Assembly (NCBI GenBank): GCA_916719935.1
Contig: CAKAPY010000045.1
Location: 1 to 8,494 of the forward strand
From: an uncultured Actinomyces sp.
GTDB lineage: Bacteria; Actinomycetota; Actinomycetes; Actinomycetales; Actinomycetaceae
Direction of reading: 5' to 3'
Length of the DNA: 8,494 nucleotides
Positions 6,846-8,494 of this stretch are shown here, piece after piece. Numbering within the stretch: the first letter of the stretch is position 1; every line of letters starts with the position of its first letter. Both the position numbers and the translations under genes were made by a program. Below the pieces are notes generated by a model. It was not told the origin of the DNA. It saw only the letters and a list, made by a program, of their open reading frames with translations, and ran no database searches.

Positions 6846-6861
6846 GGTGTACTTGTCCACA
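6846..6861. promoter_or_regulatory. Possible CRP/GlxR-like site, overlapping a DnaA box
   Basis: GGTGT, six bases, then CCACA matches seven of the ten defined bases of the CRP/GlxR consensus (TGTGA-N6-TCACA). Catabolite control of glycerol genes by a cAMP receptor protein is common, so the position is reasonable, but the match is imperfect. The right half is also part of TTGTCCACA (6853-6861), the preferred actinobacterial DnaA box. Confidence 0.25.
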
Positions 6862-6867
6862 GGTTGA

Positions 6868-6901
6868 CCCAAATACATGAACATACGTTCATCCATTTGG
6901 G
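6868..6901. promoter_or_regulatory. 34-bp interrupted dyad, predicted SorC-type operator for glpF
   Basis: The core ATGAAC-ATAC-GTTCAT (6877-6892) is a 16-bp dyad with 14 of 16 symmetric positions. It is flanked symmetrically, two bases away on each side, by CCCAAAT (6868-6874) and ATTTGGG (6895-6901). In all, 13 of 15 arm positions are complementary. TGAAC...GTTCA half-sites are typical of SorC/DeoR-family operators as I recall them. The dyad lies between the divergent regulator and glpF and touches the predicted glpF -35 box. A further copy of one half-site (TGAACGT) lies at 6925-6931 at the end of the -10 box. Confidence 0.65.
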
Positions 6902-6925
6902 GTGAAGGGCAACAAATGAGATACT
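6897..6925 (+). promoter_or_regulatory. Predicted glpF promoter with extended -10
   Basis: TTGGGG (6897-6902) and GATACT (6920-6925) are separated by 17 bases, and TG at 6917-6918 gives an extended -10 motif. Transcription would start near 6932, leaving a leader of about 107 bases before glpF. The centre of the dyad would be near -47, where an activator often binds, although its edge also covers the -35 box. Confidence 0.5.
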
Positions 6926-6975
6926 GAACGTGATCCACAACGCATCTTCGAATGAGGGTGGTCTGGTGGTACTTG

Positions 6976-7022
6976 CATGGCGGTGAAATCCCGCCAATGG
7001 CCCCGTCGCGAAGACGCGACGG
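6976..7022 (+). promoter_or_regulatory. Two tandem hairpins in the glpF mRNA leader
   Basis: Hairpin 1: GGCGG (6979-6983) pairs with CCGCC (6991-6995), extended by CAT/ATG pairing with one bulged A, around the loop TGAAATC. Hairpin 2: CCGTCGCG (7003-7010) pairs perfectly with CGCGACGG (7015-7022) around an AAGA loop. Only three bases separate them. No T tract follows, so this is not a terminator. The likely ribosome binding site AGGGA (7031-7035) comes nine bases after hairpin 2. Its GGGA could alternatively pair with TCCC (6989-6992) in hairpin 1. I do not recognise a known riboswitch here; a role in translation control or mRNA stability is inferred. Confidence 0.5.
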
Positions 7023-7038
7023 AGAAAGTTAGGGAAAT

Positions 7039-7845
7039 ATGCTCGCAACAATTCTCCCAGCCTTTGACACCTCAATTCCGGTGACAACGGCGCAGGTCTT
7101 CTGGTCTGAGTTCCTTGGAACTGCAGTACTTCTTCTCCTTGGTGGCGGCGTCGTTGCCACGAATCTGCTGCCCAAGTCCAAGGGCAAGGGTGGCGGTTGG
7201 CTCATGATCAACTTTGGATGGGGACTTGCAGTATTTGCAGGTGTTTATGTCGCTTTCCGTAGCGGTGGACACCTGAACCCCGCGGTCACCATTGCAAAGG
7301 TTGTCGCCTACCTCTTTGATCCCAGCAAGACTCTCAATGGCGTTCCGGCAGATAAGGCTGCAGCTGTTCTTGTCACTGGCTCGAACGTTGCCGTCTACAT
7401 CATTGCCCAGTTCCTCGGTGCGTTTGTCGGTGCTGTCCTGTGCTGGCTGACCTTCAAGAAGCACTTCGATGAGGATTGCGATCCTGCTCTGAAGCTCGGT
7501 GTCTTCTCTACCGGCCCCGAGATTCGTTCCTACGCTTGGAACTGCGTCACTGAGGCCATCGGCACCGCTGTCCTTATCCTCTGGGTCTTTGTCTCTGGCT
7601 ACACCGAAACTGCGATTGGCCCGCTTGGCGTTGCCCTCATCATCGTCGTCATCGGCAACTCCCTCGGTGGCCCCACCGGATACGCAATCAACCCCGCTCG
7701 TGACCTCGGCCCCCGTATTGCTCACGCGATTTTGCCGATCAAGGGTAAGGGCGGCTCTGACTGGGCATACTCGTGGGTTCCCGTTGTCGCCCCCATCGTT
7801 GGTGCTGTGTTGGGAACTGTCCTCTACTTCCTCGTTCTTGTCTGA
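7039..7845 (+). CDS. glpF: Glycerol facilitator (aquaglyceroporin, MIP family)
   Basis: GlpF is an inner-membrane channel that lets glycerol diffuse into the cell. The 268-residue protein shows six hydrophobic segments and the two half-helix motifs, NPA at residues 80-82 (GGHLNPAVTIA) and 218-220 (GYAINPARDLGPR). Asp222 after the second NPA marks the glycerol-conducting subgroup rather than water-only aquaporins. The selectivity filter appears as Trp61, Arg221 and an aromatic Tyr215 where E. coli GlpF has Phe200. An extended loop follows the third membrane segment (FDPSKTLNGVPADKAA), and the stretches LGVFSTGP and GKGGSDW before the last helix recall GlpF of low-G+C Gram-positive bacteria. 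The ATG at 7039 has AGGGA close upstream (three-base gap). The gene lies 40 bases before glpK and is surely co-transcribed with it. Confidence 0.96.
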   Translation: MLATILPAFDTSIPVTTAQVFWSEFLGTAVLLLLGGGVVATNLLPKSKGKGGGWLMINFGWGLAVFAGVYVAFRSGGHLNPAVTIAKVVAYLFDPSKTLNGVPADKAAAVLVTGSNVAVYIIAQFLGAFVGAVLCWLTFKKHFDEDCDPALKLGVFSTGPEIRSYAWNCVTEAIGTAVLILWVFVSGYTETAIGPLGVALIIVVIGNSLGGPTGYAINPARDLGPRIAHAILPIKGKGGSDWAYSWVPVVAPIVGAVLGTVLYFLVLV

Positions 7846-7874
7846 GTAAACACAACGACGTGACACTACTTTCG

Positions 7875-7880
7875 AAAGGA
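7875..7880 (+). promoter_or_regulatory. glpK ribosome binding site
   Basis: AAAGGA lies five bases before the ATG at 7886 and fixes the glpK start. The 40-base gap after glpF holds no promoter or terminator that I can see. Confidence 0.75.
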
Positions 7881-7885
7881 AACTC

Positions 7886-8494
7886 ATGACTACTAAAGAA
7901 TTCGTCATGGCAATCGACCAGGGTACGACTTCAACCCGAGCAATCATCTTCAATCACTCCGGTGAGATTGTCTCTGTTGGGCAGAAGGAATTCACCCAGA
8001 TCTTCCCGAACCCCGGTTGGGTTGAGCACAACCCGATCGAGATCTGGGATACCACGCGTCAGGTCGTCGCTGATGCACTGCAGAAGGCGGAAATTAACCG
8101 TCACCAACTGGCGGCTGTCGGCATCACCAACCAGCGTGAAACCACCGTCGTGTGGGATAAGAACACCGGTGAGCCCGTTTACAACGCGATTGTCTGGCAG
8201 GACATGCGTACCTCCGACATCGTCAAGGAACTCGAAGGTGACGAGGGCCCCGACCGCTTCCGCCAGATTTGTGGCCTTGGGCTGTCTCCCTACTTCTCCG
8301 GTTCGAAGATTAAGTGGATCCTCGACAACGTGGAGGGTGCACGCGAGCGCGCCGAGGCCGGCGATCTCTACTTCGGCAACACCGACTCTTGGGTTTTGTG
8401 GAACTTGACGGGCGGCGTGAACGGCGGCGTGCACTACACTGACGTCACCAACGCCTCGCGCACCATGCTCATGGATATCCGCACCCTTCAGTGG
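7886..8494 (+). CDS. glpK: Glycerol kinase, 3' partial
   Basis: GlpK phosphorylates glycerol to sn-glycerol-3-phosphate with ATP, trapping what GlpF admits. The first 203 residues are present and the frame is open to the right edge; the full enzyme is about 500 residues. Visible FGGY-kinase features are DQGTTSTRA (11-19, phosphate-binding Asp11), GWVEHNP (44-50), GITNQRETT (79-87, with the glycerol-binding Arg84-Glu85), IVWQDMRT (102-109, Trp104), SPYFSGSKIKWILD (134-147, Tyr136) and NASRTMLMDI (189-198). All known glycerol-contact residues in this part are kept. The region that is phosphorylated by HPr in low-G+C Gram-positive relatives and the second catalytic Asp lie beyond the window. Placement directly after glpF matches the common glpFK operon. 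Confidence 0.97.
   Translation, partial: MTTKEFVMAIDQGTTSTRAIIFNHSGEIVSVGQKEFTQIFPNPGWVEHNPIEIWDTTRQVVADALQKAEINRHQLAAVGITNQRETTVVWDKNTGEPVYNAIVWQDMRTSDIVKELEGDEGPDRFRQICGLGLSPYFSGSKIKWILDNVEGARERAEAGDLYFGNTDSWVLWNLTGGVNGGVHYTDVTNASRTMLMDIRTLQW

Noticed and set aside
6945..7038. Possible FMN, cobalamin or fluoride riboswitch before glpF, because of ATCTTCG, GGCGGTGAAATCCCGCC and nearby hairpins.
   Set aside because: The long conserved strings of the FMN element and the B12 box are absent, and the loop-to-3' pseudoknot needed for the fluoride fold cannot be formed. Glycerol genes are also an unlikely target.
7072..7953. A 293-codon open frame antisense to glpF and the start of glpK.
   Set aside because: It mirrors the codon pattern of two unmistakable genes, has a low-complexity Asp/Glu/Gly/Ser composition and shows no recognisable domain or ribosome binding site.
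1..8494. Mobile elements, CRISPR arrays, tRNA or rRNA genes, toxin-antitoxin or defence modules.
   Set aside because: No transposase, spaced repeats, cloverleaf-like sequence or defence domains were seen; nearly all the sequence is accounted for by housekeeping and glycerol genes.

Overview
This window looks like a chromosomal segment of an actinobacterium, most likely from the Actinomycetaceae or a near relative, with moderately high G+C. That is inferred from the gene order (large PH-domain membrane protein, Rossmann/DUF2520 protein, panC, panD, lysS), which parallels the folate-pantothenate-lysS neighbourhood known in Mycobacterium and other Actinobacteria, and from an actinobacterial-style class II lysyl-tRNA synthetase. 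No mobile element, CRISPR array, rRNA or tRNA gene was seen. No stretch longer than about 250 bases lacks a gene.

Left part (1-4016, + strand): a tightly packed, probably co-transcribed group. A multi-pass membrane protein with three bacterial PH (bPH2/YdbT-like) domains runs in from beyond the left edge. It is followed by a NAD(P)-binding Rossmann/DUF2520 protein of unknown function, then pantothenate synthetase (panC) and aspartate 1-decarboxylase (panD), which overlap by 8 bases. PanD makes beta-alanine and PanC joins it to pantoate, so these two enzymes supply pantothenate for coenzyme A. The DUF2520 protein is a candidate for an undefined step nearby, for example ketopantoate reduction.

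Middle (4017-5798): lysS, encoding lysyl-tRNA synthetase. It has its own plausible promoter, placed so that the transcript would begin at or next to the start codon (leaderless). It ends in a long hairpin with an A tract on one side and a T tract on the other, which can stop transcription arriving from both directions because the next gene converges on it.

Right part (5799-8494): a glycerol-uptake divergon. A SorC-family, sugar-phosphate-type regulator is read leftward. glpF (glycerol facilitator) and glpK (glycerol kinase, cut by the right edge) are read rightward. The 247-base (or 253-base) divergent region holds a 34-bp interrupted dyad that is a strong operator candidate, an extended -10 promoter for glpF, a consensus actinobacterial DnaA box, and an mRNA leader with two back-to-back hairpins just before the glpF ribosome binding site. 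GlpF lets glycerol in, GlpK traps it as glycerol-3-phosphate, and the regulator probably senses a phosphorylated intermediate.

No wholly new system is evident. The most useful leads are the DUF2520 protein in the pantothenate cluster and the control region of the glp divergon.
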